A DNA stretch of 64,000 bases from contig JANQMX010000002.1 of assembly GCA_028279885.1 (NCBI GenBank), forward strand, positions 31,194-95,193, in the 5' to 3' direction. Under the pieces are notes generated by a model that saw only the letters and a program-made list of their open reading frames with translations, was not told where the DNA came from and did not search any database. Positions 55,343-63,865 of this stretch are shown piece after piece (within the stretch, counting starts at the first letter, position 1; every line of letters starts with the position of its first letter). This DNA comes from Rhodovibrionaceae bacterium (lineage in GTDB: Bacteria; Pseudomonadota; Alphaproteobacteria; Kiloniellales; DSM-21159). The translations under genes and the position numbers were made by a program.

Positions 55343-56206
55343 TTAGAGATCGTCCGGCAAGGTTAGGCCGCTGTCGGCCAGGCGCCGGCGCAGGCTCTCC
55401 GGTGTCTCGCCCTGCTCGCGTAGTGCCTTGAGGGAAAGCGCGGCATGGCGCTTGGCCAGACGCTCGCCGGTTTCGTCGCACACCAAGGCATGATGCCGCC
55501 AGCGCGGCACCGGCAGGTCGAGCAGGGCTTGCAGCAGGCGGTGCAGGTGCGTCGCGTGCTTCAGGTCTTCCCCTCGGGTGACCAGGCTGATCTCCTGCGC
55601 CGCGTCGTCGACCACCACCGCGAGATGATAGCTGGTGCCGATGTCTTTGCGCGCCAGGACCACGTCGCCGAGCAGCGCGGGGTGCGCCGGCTGCATTCCC
55701 TCACCCTCCTCCCACCACGTAAGATCGCCGCAACGCGCCACCGCCGCCTCGACATCGAGCCGCAGGTGAAAGGCCTCGCCGGCGGCTTGGCGCGCGGCCC
55801 GCTCGGACGGGTCGAGCCTGCGGCAGATGCCGGGATAGAGCGGCCCTTCCGGGCCGTGGGGCGCCGAGCCTGCGGCGGCAATCTCGCGCTGGATATCCTT
55901 GCGGGTGCAGAAGCAGGGATAGAGCAAGTCGGCGTCCTGCAGGCGGTCGAGCGCCGCTTGATAGGCTGCTTGGCGCTCGGACTGGCGCATCACCGGCTGC
56001 GGCCAGTCGAGACCGAGCCAGCCGAGGTCGGCGGCGATGGTGGCCTCGAACTCCGGGCGGCAGCGGCCACGGTCTATGTCCTCGATGCGCAGCAGGAACT
56101 GCCCGTCGGACCCGGCAGCCGCCGCGCTGAACAGGGCGGAGTAGGCGTGGCCCAGGTGCAGTGCGCCGCTGGGCGAGGGGGCAAAGCGCGTCGTCTGCTG
56201 TGTCAT
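55343..56206 (-). CDS. gluQ: Glutamyl-Q tRNA(Asp) synthetase
   Basis: 287-residue truncated GluRS paralogue that puts Glu on the queuosine base of tRNA(Asp). It has the HIGH-type motif FAPSPSGALHLGHAYSALFS, zinc ligands in YPCFCTRKDI and YPGICRR, and a KMSKS-like RLAKRHAALSL; the anticodon-binding domain is absent, as usual for GluQ. ATG at 56206 begins the normal N-terminus (MTQQTTRFAPSPSGALHLGH). An IS481-type element ends about 75 bases upstream and may have changed its promoter. Confidence 0.93.
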   Translation of the reverse strand: MTQQTTRFAPSPSGALHLGHAYSALFSAAAAGSDGQFLLRIEDIDRGRCRPEFEATIAADLGWLGLDWPQPVMRQSERQAAYQAALDRLQDADLLYPCFCTRKDIQREIAAAGSAPHGPEGPLYPGICRRLDPSERAARQAAGEAFHLRLDVEAAVARCGDLTWWEEGEGMQPAHPALLGDVVLARKDIGTSYHLAVVVDDAAQEISLVTRGEDLKHATHLHRLLQALLDLPVPRWRHHALVCDETGERLAKRHAALSLKALREQGETPESLRRRLADSGLTLPDDL

Positions 56207-56280
56207 CTTGAGAGTTAGCCCACTGTTGTCCGCTTGAGTGCAGGAACGCCTTCTCTTGTCCGCTCCGCGGACACCCCCCT

Positions 56281-57620
56281 GTGCGACCGGAGAGATGGGT
56301 AACGTTTTAGCCCGGAGACATGGGTTACAGTTTTCACGCTCTGTTCTGCCGTCTGGCCGCGCCGACCGCAAGAGTCGGGGCGCGGCCTGGCCGGTAGGCT
56401 TGCCTGCCCTTGAGGGTGATCAGGTGGAGCGGGCCGTACTTGAGCAGCCAGGTATCCTCCGCCACCTCCTCGAGGGCGACCAGCTCGCCGGCCAGCACTT
56501 GGCTGACGAACAGGAGACGGCCGCGCCATTTGATCTCGCCGCTGGAGCGTACCCGCCGCAGAGTGCAGCCGGCCGGGTAGTCGGGTTCGCGCAGGACACC
56601 GTCCCAATGCCGCGTGCCCAATGCCGCGTGCTCGGCCGCCACAGCCGCGCCGGCGGAACCTGGCCGAGCGCCTCGTGCGGCCGCTCCTCGTTGTAGTGCC
56701 TCTGGAAGGCCGCAAAGCGCTCCATCTGTGCCCTCAAGCTGCGCGCCGGCGGGCTCGCCGTCTCCTGCTTCAGGGTCAGATGCAGCCGCTCATGCCGTCC
56801 GTTCTGCTGCGGCCGGCCCGGCGCAATCCGCTCCGGCACCACCCCCGCCTTGATCACCTTCACCGCCAGCCGGCTCAGGCCGCCAGCCCCGAGGCCGGCA
56901 AAGGGCGGCCCATTGTCCGAGCGCAGGCGATGCGGCCGCCCGTAGTCGAGAAAACAACGCTTCAGAGCGGCCCAGACATGCGCTCCGTCGGGCCGGCCCA
57001 CCGCTTGGCAGTGCAACAGATAGCGGCTCGCCGCCTCGCTCAGGGTCAGCGGCTCCACCTGCGTGCCGTCCCCGGTCAGGAACCAGCCCTTGAAGTCGAT
57101 GCACCAGACATCGTTCAGTGCCACATCCCCCAGAGGCCCGCCCTCCCCGGGAGCAGGCCGACGCCGGCGCCGACGCGGCACCGTCAGACCCTGACGATCG
57201 AACAGCTCTCCGATCGTGCTCGCCGCCGGCCAAGCCGTCTCAGGCTCCTGCGCCATCAACCAGGCCCGCACCTTCCGCGGACCCCAGCGCGGCCAGCGCC
57301 GGCGCACCCAGAGAAGCCGATCAACCTGCGCCAAAGGCACAGCTCGGCTGTTACTCAGCGGCATGCGCGAACGGTCCGACAGACCCGACGGACCCTCCGC
57401 CTCGTAACGCCCAAGCCACTTATAGCCCGTCTTGCGGCTGATCCCGAACTGACGGCAGAGATCGCTCAGGCCCTCTGACCTCTCCCGCGCCCTCAGCACA
57501 AAACGCATCCGTTCCTCCATAACATGGGTCTCCTTCCAAACCATGCCGCAAGTCCTCCTTGCAGCCAGTCTGTTACCCATGTCTCCGGGCTAAACTGTCA
57601 CCTATGTCTCCGGGTTGCAC
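56281..57620. mobile_element. IS481-family insertion sequence (about 1.34 kb)
   Basis: Bounded by inverted ends of about 50 bp: left 56281 onward reads GTGCGACCGGAGAGATGGGT and the right end read inward is GTGCAACCCGGAGACATAGG. Each end contains two tandem copies of a CCGGAGACATGGGT(A/T)ACAG-like unit, the second beginning TTTAGCCCGGAGACATGGGT. One transposase gene is inside, read leftward. A five-base CCCCT may be the target duplication (immediately left, and offset by one base on the right). The insertion lies within a CCCTCCCTAACCC hairpin repeat. Confidence 0.85.
56334..57520 (-). pseudogene. IS481-type transposase, frameshifted
   Basis: N-terminal helix-turn-helix (RQFGISRKTGYKWLGRYEAE) is followed by the DDE domain: DFKGWFLTGDG (Asp), RSDNGPPFAG (Asp) and GRPQQNGRHERLHLTLKQE (Glu). 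The frame then breaks at 56604-56631, where the 14-base unit CCAATGCCGCGTGC occurs twice in tandem. Removing one copy restores PPARLWRPSTRHW joined to DGVLREPDYPAGC, the usual IS481 C-terminal domain, which continues in the other frame to 56334 (RRVRSSGEIKWRGRLLFVSQ). The DDE core is intact, so residual activity is possible, but the C-terminus is replaced by about 70 unrelated residues. Confidence 0.85.
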
Positions 57621-57675
57621 ACCCCTCCCTAACCCTCCCCCTCGTTGGGGGGAGGGTTAGGGAGGGGGTGTTTTT
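57621..57675 (+). repeat. Large palindrome with T-run (REP-like or terminator hairpin)
   Basis: CCCTCCCTAACCCTCCCCC pairs with GGGGGAGGGTTAGGGAGGG across a short TCGTTG-type loop, and TTTTT follows on the plus strand (57671-57675). The IS481 element abuts its left arm, and the sequence left of the IS (ACACCCCCCT) would extend the arm. As it stands it could end rightward transcripts coming out of the IS. Confidence 0.6.
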
Positions 57676-57736
57676 GACGGCGACGAGGTCGTCGATGCGG
57701 TCCGAGCCGTGCGCAAACGTCCTAGCAGGCGGCGCC

Positions 57737-58387
57737 CTAAAGGCTGACCTGCTCGTCGTCCTCGACGGGCGGCGTCAGGGGGCCTTCCCTGAAGGTCTCC
57801 TCCTCGACGATCTCGGTCTCGCTCTCTTCCTCCTCAACCGCACCAGGCTCGGCTTCGGTCGGCTGTCCGGCTGTTGGCGGCTCCGCGGCTGGGGTCTTGC
57901 CACGCAGCGCCACCGGTTCCTCGATGATGCGGACGTAGTCGCGGCCGAACTGGACGATGACCGGCGTGCCGTCGGCGATCGGCTGCGCGTCGCTCTCCTT
58001 GTTCTGCACCAGGGTCACGACCTTGCCGTCCGGCATCTCGACGACGTACTCGAAGCCCTCGCCGCTCAAGGCCTGCTTCTCGACCAGATAGCCGGCGCCG
58101 GCACCGATCAGGGCGCCGATCACCGCGGCAAGGCCGGCATTGCCGTCACGGAAGCCGAAGCCCGCGCCGGCCGCACCGGCGGCGCCGCCGATGACGGGGC
58201 CGACAGCGGAGGGATTGCCTTCGATGTCGATTACGCGCGAGGAGATCACCGTCGCCTTCTCCGTGCGGAGAATGCGGCCGACATCGCCTTCGTCGTAGGT
58301 GTTGGTGGAGGAGGTGGCACAGCCCGCTGCCAGCAGCATCATCACCCCGGCGAGCGACCAACGTACTGTTTTGCCTGCTCTTGTCAT
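57737..58387 (-). CDS. Outer-membrane lipoprotein with glycine-zipper (SlyB-like)
   Basis: 216 residues. Lipoprotein signal with lipobox LLAAGC (Cys about residue 23). A glycine-zipper segment follows: GPVIGGAAGAAGAGFGFRDG and VIGALIGAGAGYLVEKQALS. A small beta domain (YVVEMPDGKVVTLVQ, VIVQFGRDYVRI) and a long acidic/proline tail (EAEPGAVEEEESETEIVEEE) come last. It resembles SlyB/Pcp 17-kDa antigen proteins with an extra tail. ATG at 58387; the frame upstream lacks a signal peptide. Confidence 0.83.
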   Translation of the reverse strand: MTRAGKTVRWSLAGVMMLLAAGCATSSTNTYDEGDVGRILRTEKATVISSRVIDIEGNPSAVGPVIGGAAGAAGAGFGFRDGNAGLAAVIGALIGAGAGYLVEKQALSGEGFEYVVEMPDGKVVTLVQNKESDAQPIADGTPVIVQFGRDYVRIIEEPVALRGKTPAAEPPTAGQPTEAEPGAVEEEESETEIVEEETFREGPLTPPVEDDEQVSL

Positions 58388-58594
58388 CGTTCCCAAGCCT
58401 GTCTGTGAGTCCAAGCGCACTACGACCATTCGAACTGTACGAGCCGAACCTGCCCGATATCCCCGAATTCCTGTCCCGCACCATGTCGACAATCCGTCCG
58501 TCAGCTCCTCTTGTCTGAACTTGACGCTTGCCGCAAAGCTGACATCTCCCGGGGTTAGCGAATTGAATTCCCGGCCAAATAGGACGGCGGAACT

Positions 58595-59998
58595 ATGGCA
58601 TTCTTCTGGTCGAACGGCAAAACCTCACCGCTGCAGGACGCCCCGCACGATTTTCAGGAAGAAGAGCGGCGCGGCCTCAGGCTCGCAACCATCGGCCAGC
58701 TGGTGGTGTCGCTCTTGGTCGGCGCCTACTTTCTCCAGGCCGGCACCTGGGACGTGACCGGCTTCGCCGTTCTCGTTGCCGGTGGCTTCGTGGTCGTGGC
58801 ACTGATTAAGCTGGTTCTCTTTTCGCCGGAGCGTTACCGCGCCTGGTACCCCTTCCCGATCCTGGTGTTGGAAGCGGCGCTGATCATCGTTGCCATCGCC
58901 GCGCCGAACCCCTTTTCCGAGGATCCTTGGCCGATTCAGATGAAGTTCCGGCAGGACAACTTCATCTTCCTGTTCCTGCTGCTCGGCATGACGGCCTTCA
59001 GTTACCGGCCGCGTTTGGTGCTCTGGGCCGGCGCGGCTGCTGCGGGCTGTTGGTGTCTGGTGAGCCTTTACATCGACAGCTTGCCGGACACCCGCGGTTG
59101 GGGCGACTATCCTGCCGATGCACCCCTGCAGGAGCTTATGGCGGCCTACCTCACGCCGACCTTCTTCGTGTGGGAGGGGCGGGTCAAAGAGATCCTGGTG
59201 CTGGTGCTGACGGCCGCGCTTCTGGCCGCGGCGGCGGCCAGGGGGCGCATGCAGGTCCGGCGCAATATCGCTGCTCGCGCCCAGCGGCAGCGCCTGGAAT
59301 CCGTCTTCGGCCGCTTCCTGCCGGAGAGCGTCTGGCGCTCGCTGATGGCCGATGGCGACGGCCTCAAGCCGCAGCGCCGCGAAGCCACGGTGATGATCGT
59401 CGACATCCGCAACTTCACCGAACGGGTCCGCGGCATGGAAGCGGACGACGTCTTTCCCATGCTCACCGCTTTTTTCGAAGCGGTTGAGCAGAAGATCACA
59501 AGCAAGGGCGGGGTCCTGCTGTCGTACAACGGCGACGCGGTCGTGGCGGCCTTCAACCTGCCGCTGCAGTTGGACGACTACCGCGACAATGCGCTTGAGG
59601 CGGCCCGCTCCGTGGCGATGCTGGCAGAGGAGGAACGCTTCAGCGGGGAGTTGATTTCCGTCCGCATCGGTGTTGCGACCGGGCCGCTGACTGCGGGCCT
59701 GGTTGGTGGGACGGCGCGGGCCAGCTACACGGCCTACGGCGACGCGGTGAACCTGGCGGCCCGTCTGGAGTCTCTGAACAAGGAAACCGGGACCACGATC
59801 CTGGCCGATGGCGCGACGCTCAATGGACAGTCGCGCTGCCAAGGCCTTGCTTGTCTCGGCGAACGGGAGATCCGTGGCTTCGGAAAGCCTGTCGAGGTTT
59901 GGGACATCGCGCCGCAGCCTGCGTTGGAAGCCCCTCCGGCCGATGCAGAGCCGACAGCAGGCGAGGATGAGCGCAAGACGTCGACAACGCTGCAGTAG
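58595..59998 (+). CDS. Membrane-bound class III adenylate/guanylate cyclase
   Basis: 467 residues: an N-terminal membrane region with about five or six helices (25-220), a short linker, and a class III cyclase homology domain (about 262-425). The cyclase domain has the two metal aspartates (VMIVDIRNFTERV; LSYNGDAVVAAFN), TAYGDAVNLAARLESL and a C-terminal LGEREIRGFGKPVEVW. It should make cAMP (or cGMP) from NTP; the substrate-specifying residues were not assigned. The acidic last 30 residues are probably disordered. Stands alone, divergent from the lipoprotein gene. Confidence 0.9.
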   Translation: MAFFWSNGKTSPLQDAPHDFQEEERRGLRLATIGQLVVSLLVGAYFLQAGTWDVTGFAVLVAGGFVVVALIKLVLFSPERYRAWYPFPILVLEAALIIVAIAAPNPFSEDPWPIQMKFRQDNFIFLFLLLGMTAFSYRPRLVLWAGAAAAGCWCLVSLYIDSLPDTRGWGDYPADAPLQELMAAYLTPTFFVWEGRVKEILVLVLTAALLAAAAARGRMQVRRNIAARAQRQRLESVFGRFLPESVWRSLMADGDGLKPQRREATVMIVDIRNFTERVRGMEADDVFPMLTAFFEAVEQKITSKGGVLLSYNGDAVVAAFNLPLQLDDYRDNALEAARSVAMLAEEERFSGELISVRIGVATGPLTAGLVGGTARASYTAYGDAVNLAARLESLNKETGTTILADGATLNGQSRCQGLACLGEREIRGFGKPVEVWDIAPQPALEAPPADAEPTAGEDERKTSTTLQ

Positions 59999-60145
59999 CC
60001 ACCCTTTGATAGAAAGAATCAATCCAGAGCAACAAACCTGTGATCTGTAGCATGACTGCCACAGAAAGCCGCTAGGGCCTTTCTCCAACAGCAGGCCGCA
60101 AGACGCCTGCCCAAAACGATTCCAGAGAAGATCACGGAGAACGGC

Positions 60146-62176
60146 ATGCTACGTATCGACCCGGAGAAGCACTCTTGCCGCGCGGAGGCTTTCGAGGCCT
60201 CCGACGACATCCCCAGCAACCCCGTCCTGGCCAGTGGCCGCCCGACCATCGGCGACGTCATCAACGAGCGCTTTTCGCGCCGCGGCGTGCTGCGCGGCAT
60301 GCTCGGCACGGCCGCTATCGCCGGCATTGCCAGCAGCGTCCCGGCGCTGCTGTCGCACGAAGCTAAGGCAGCCGGTGCGCAGACCTTCACCTTCGAGGAG
60401 ATTGCCCACGGGGTGGATGAGACGCACCACGTGGCGGAGGGCTATAATGCCGATGTGCTGATCCGCTGGGGCGACCCGCTGCACGGGGACGCGCCGGAGT
60501 TCGACCCGCACAACCAGAGCGCCGACGCTCAGGAAAAGCAGTTCGGCTACAACAACGACTACATCGGCTTTGTCGCGCTGGAGCCCCAGGACGGCGAAGA
60601 GGCGCGCGGGCTGCTCTGCGTCAACCACGAGTACACCAACGAAGAGGTCATGTTCCCGCAGATCGGCCGGCAGGACCGCGCGCTGGACAAGGGTGGCAAG
60701 GCCTTCTTCAACATGACGCCGGAGTTGGTGGCCATCGAGCAGGCGGCGCACGGCGGCAGCATCGTCGAGATCGTCAAGCGCGACGGCCAGTGGTCCTACG
60801 ACCGCAACGCGCCGCGCAACCGGCGTATCACCACGCGCTCGACCCAGTGCATGGTCACGGGCCCCGCGGCCGGCCACGACCGCATGAAGACGAGCTGGGA
60901 TCCGACGGGCACCCGAGTGATCGGCACGGTCAACAACTGTGCCGGCGGCATCACGCCCTGGGGCACCTACCTGATGGCCGAGGAGAACTTCCACGGCTAC
61001 TTCCTCGGCGATCTGCCGGAGGGTCACCCGGAGACGATCAACCACGAGCGCTATGGCGTGCCGGGCGGCTGGTATGCCTGGGGCATGTACGACGACCGTT
61101 TCAACCTGGCGAAGGAGCCGAACGAGCCCAACCGCTTCGGCTGGATGGTCGAGGTCGACCCCATGGACCCGGGCTCCATTCCCATCAAGCGCACGGCGCT
61201 CGGCCGCATGAAGCACGAAGGCGGCGAGAGCGTGGTCAACAAGGACGGCCGCGTCGTCATCTACATGGGCGACGATCAGCGCTTCGACTACGTCTACAAG
61301 TTCGTCACCGCCGGTACCTACGACGACAACGACCGCAGTGCCAACATGGGTCTGCTCGATGGGGGCACGCTCTACGTCGCCCGCTTCAACGCCGACGGCA
61401 CCGTGGACTGGCTGCCGCTGGTGCAGGGCGAGGGTCCGCTGACCGCGGCCAACGGCTTCGAGAGCCAGGCCGACTTGATGATCGAGACCCGGCGGGCCGC
61501 AGACCTTTTGGGCGCTACGCCGATGGACCGGCCGGAGGACGTGGAGCCCAATCCGCGGACCGGCAAGGTCTATGCCATGCTGACCAACAACACCCGGCGC
61601 AAGGCGGATCAGGTCGACGCGGCCAACCCCCGCGCCGAAAACGCCTTCGGTCATATCATCGAGATCACCGAGCCGGACATGGACTTCGCGGCGACCAAGT
61701 CGACCTGGGACATCCTGGTCCGCTGCGGCGACCCCACCAAGGCCGAGGTCGGTGCCATGTGGAACCCGGCGACCAGCGAGAGCGGCTGGTTCGCGGCCCC
61801 GGACAACTGCGCCATCGACGGCCAGGGCCGCCTCTGGGTGACCACGGACCAGGGCACCAACTGGTCGAAGACCGGCACCGCCGACGGCGTTTGGGCCCTG
61901 GAGACGGAAGGCGAGCACCGCGGCACCGGGCGAATGTTCTATCGCGTGCCCGTTGGGGCTGAGATGTGCGGCCCGCTGTTCACCGATGAGGATCGGGTGC
62001 TCTTCGTCGCGGTGCAGCACGTCTCGACCGATGGCGCCAAGGACTACGAGCCGTTCGGCCGCAACTCGACCTTCGAGGACCCGGCGACGCGCTGGCCGGA
62101 CTTCCAGGACGACATGCCGCCGCGCCCCTCCGTCGTGGTGATCACCAAGGAAGACGGCGGGACCATCGGTAGCTAA
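60146..62176 (+). CDS. phoX: PhoX-family alkaline phosphatase (Tat-exported)
   Basis: 676 residues. A Tat signal lies unusually far in (about residues 38-75): the twin-arginine motif FSRRGVLRGMLGT is followed by a hydrophobic segment and cleavage near AKA. The DUF839/PhoX domain shows LLCVNHEYTNEEVMFP, NNCAGGITPWGTYLMAEENF, GRMKHEGGESVVNKDGRVVI and EDVEPNPRTGKVYAMLTNNT, which hold the Fe/Ca ligands in PhoX. It hydrolyses phosphate esters in the periplasm or outside the cell. GGAGAAC precedes the ATG. No clear Pho box was identified. Confidence 0.92.
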   Translation: MLRIDPEKHSCRAEAFEASDDIPSNPVLASGRPTIGDVINERFSRRGVLRGMLGTAAIAGIASSVPALLSHEAKAAGAQTFTFEEIAHGVDETHHVAEGYNADVLIRWGDPLHGDAPEFDPHNQSADAQEKQFGYNNDYIGFVALEPQDGEEARGLLCVNHEYTNEEVMFPQIGRQDRALDKGGKAFFNMTPELVAIEQAAHGGSIVEIVKRDGQWSYDRNAPRNRRITTRSTQCMVTGPAAGHDRMKTSWDPTGTRVIGTVNNCAGGITPWGTYLMAEENFHGYFLGDLPEGHPETINHERYGVPGGWYAWGMYDDRFNLAKEPNEPNRFGWMVEVDPMDPGSIPIKRTALGRMKHEGGESVVNKDGRVVIYMGDDQRFDYVYKFVTAGTYDDNDRSANMGLLDGGTLYVARFNADGTVDWLPLVQGEGPLTAANGFESQADLMIETRRAADLLGATPMDRPEDVEPNPRTGKVYAMLTNNTRRKADQVDAANPRAENAFGHIIEITEPDMDFAATKSTWDILVRCGDPTKAEVGAMWNPATSESGWFAAPDNCAIDGQGRLWVTTDQGTNWSKTGTADGVWALETEGEHRGTGRMFYRVPVGAEMCGPLFTDEDRVLFVAVQHVSTDGAKDYEPFGRNSTFEDPATRWPDFQDDMPPRPSVVVITKEDGGTIGS

Positions 62177-62200
62177 TCGAGTTGAGATACGGTCTTGGCA

Positions 62201-62232
62201 GGGGCGGCCTTCGGGCCGCCCCTTCGTGCTTT
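62201..62232 (+). terminator. Intrinsic terminator after phoX
   Basis: GGGGCGGCC-TTCG-GGCCGCCCC (62201-62222) is a 9-bp GC stem with a UUCG-type tetraloop 25 bases after the phoX stop, followed by a weak T-rich stretch (TTCGTGCTTTCTG). Confidence 0.85.
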
Positions 62233-62289
62233 CTGCGGTCCCGATGGACGCGCTCAGACGCCATGCGGGTCCGGCTTCCTCCCTTCTCA

Positions 62290-62456
62290 GACTGTCATCC
62301 CGGCCAAGGGCGAAGCCCGCGAGCCGGGAACCATGGTCGCTTCTTGGTGCGGAGGGAAGGGCAGAAGAGCGCGAGTACGGCACTCTGTCTGTATGCAAAC
62401 CCCAATGTCCGCGCTGGCTGAGAAATGGCCCCCGGCTCAAGGCCGGGGTGATGGGG
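62290..62456. repeat. Dispersed palindromic repeat flanking the IS110 element
   Basis: Starts ACTGTCATCCCGGCCAAGG and ends GGCTCAAGGCCGGGGTGATG, just before the insertion sequence, with an internal CCCGCGAGCCGGGAACCATGG block. It matches the 11.06-11.19 kb repeat in both ends and internal block. Otherwise nothing coding is seen between the phoX terminator and the element. Confidence 0.6.
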
Positions 62457-62536
62457 TGGACGGTCCCCAGCTTCGGCATCGCGATGTGCCATGCTGGAGT
62501 TCGTCGAAAACATCTCAGCGAGAGGGACCGTCCAAG

Positions 62537-63565
62537 ATGAAGCCTATCACGATCGGTTTGGATATTGCGAAGTCTGTGTTTCACCTTCACGGGGTTGACG
62601 CTGCGGGGGCGGTGGTGCTGCGCAAGCGTCTGCGCCGCCGCGATGTTGTCAGCGTCTTCGCCAAGCTGGAGCCCTGTCTGATCGGCATCGAGGCCTGCGG
62701 CGGGGCGCACCACTGGGCACGCGAGCTCTCCGCGCTGGGTCACGAGGTGCGGCTGCTTCCGCCGGCCTACGTCACGCCCTACGTCAAGCGGGGCAAGAAC
62801 GATGCGGTGGATGCGGCGGCGATCTGCGAGGCGGTGAGCCGGCCGGCCATGCGCTTCGTGCCGATCAAGAGCCGCGCGCAGCAGGCGGCGCTGGTGCCGC
62901 ACCGGACGCGCGATCTCTTGGTGCGTCAGCGCACCATGCTGATCAACAGCCTGCGCAGCCTGATGGCGGAGTTCGGCGTGGTGGCGCCGCGTGGCCGCGG
63001 CCGCCTGGGCGAGCTGGTGAGGCAGCTCGAGGCGGCTGAGGAGGAGCACATCCCAGGTTCTGCGCGGGCCATGCTCTTGGACCTGGTCGAAGCCATCGAG
63101 GCACAGTCCGAGCGCATCGCTCGGGCCGAGAAGGCGATCGTTGCCGCCGCGCGGGCCGATGCGACAGCGCGGCGGCTGATGACAGTGCCGGGGGTTGGGC
63201 CGATCACCGCCTCGGCGATTGTGGCGACGCTGGGCGATGCCAGCCGCTTCCGCAACGGCCGCCACTTCGCCGCCTGGCTCGGCCTGGTCGCCAAGCAGAG
63301 CTCGACCGGCGGCAGACCCAGGCTCGGGCGCATCTCCAAGATGGGCGACCGCTATCTGCGGAAGCTCCTGGTGCTCGGCGCCACCGCCAGGCTGCGCGCG
63401 GTCCGGCGCGAGCAGAGCCCACTGGCCCAATGGACAAGGGCCTTGCTGGCCCGCCGACCAGCACGGCTCGTCACCCTCGCCCTGGCCAACAAGACCGCTC
63501 GCATCCTCTGGGCCCTCATGGCCCGTGGCGAGACCTACAGGCCCGAAGCCGCCGCCGCGGCCTGA
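62537..63565 (+). CDS. IS110-family DEDD transposase / recombinase
   Basis: 342 residues. RuvC-like DEDD domain: GLDIAKSVFHLHG (Asp), LIGIEACGGAHHW (Glu) and KRGKNDAVDAAAICEA (two Asp). The C-terminal Transposase_20 domain has the helix-hairpin-helix VPGVGPITASAIVATLG, GRHFAAWLGL and SSTGGRPRLGRISKMGDRYL with the candidate nucleophilic Ser. It looks intact. ATG at 62537; GAGAGGG lies about 11 bases upstream. Confidence 0.95.
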   Translation: MKPITIGLDIAKSVFHLHGVDAAGAVVLRKRLRRRDVVSVFAKLEPCLIGIEACGGAHHWARELSALGHEVRLLPPAYVTPYVKRGKNDAVDAAAICEAVSRPAMRFVPIKSRAQQAALVPHRTRDLLVRQRTMLINSLRSLMAEFGVVAPRGRGRLGELVRQLEAAEEEHIPGSARAMLLDLVEAIEAQSERIARAEKAIVAAARADATARRLMTVPGVGPITASAIVATLGDASRFRNGRHFAAWLGLVAKQSSTGGRPRLGRISKMGDRYLRKLLVLGATARLRAVRREQSPLAQWTRALLARRPARLVTLALANKTARILWALMARGETYRPEAAAAA

Positions 63566-63820
63566 GCGCCACAGACCAGCCGGGCGCAGCCAACAAAGCG
63601 TCACCAACCGGGCAAGGCGAAAGGCACTGATGGCCAAACGGTCGAACCCAGAGCGGGACATTCCGACGATTGTCACGCGCCTAAGAGCGCGTCGGGGTGT
63701 TTCGGAGCCCGCTCACGCGGAACCCATCAAGGCCCGCGGCAAAAACCCGCCGCACAACGAGGCCGGACACATGACCGCATCCGACAAAACCGCCATCAAA
63801 ACCAAAAAACCTTGCGCAAA
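63566..63820 (+). ncRNA. Candidate bridge/seekRNA region of the IS1111-type element
   Basis: The 255-base noncoding 3' end of the element. In the IS1111 group the RNA that pairs target and donor DNA is encoded here, downstream of the transposase (established for related elements). Two short stretches resemble the junctions: TGATGG-N4-ACGGTC (63628-63643) against TGATGG-N5-ACGGTC at the left junction (62449-62465), and ACACATGAC (63767-63775) against the right junction (63832-63840). The match is suggestive only, and both lie in the same orientation. RNA ends are not determined. Confidence 0.35.
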
Positions 63821-63865
63821 GGGGACCGTCCACACATGACAATCTGTGGTGCGGCGACGTCCGCA

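Larger units (their letters stand above)
62457..63832 (+). mobile_element. IS110-family (IS1111 group) insertion sequence
   Basis: Bounded by 12-bp inverted repeats TGGACGGTCCCC (62457-62468) and GGGGACCGTCCA (63821-63832), subterminal-type ends as in the IS1111 group. True ends probably lie a few bases outside. It has one rightward transposase. The left noncoding part is short (about 70 bases) and the right long (about 255 bases), which is the IS1111 arrangement. The insertion interrupts a palindromic repeat, a common target of this group. Confidence 0.85.

Noticed and set aside
62389..62398. Third TGTATGCAAA resembling the GntR operator
   Set aside because: It lacks the second half-site 11 bases upstream and lies in a repeat with no gene start nearby; probably chance.
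60149..63676. Very long minus-strand frame (1175 codons) over phoX and the IS110 element
   Set aside because: It is antisense to two well-identified genes in GC-rich DNA, where such open frames are common; the protein has no recognisable domain.
63639..63838. Small frame in the 3' end of the IS110 element (MAKRSNPERDIPTIVTRLRA...)
   Set aside because: No ribosome-binding site, no homology recognised, and the region is normally noncoding in this IS group.
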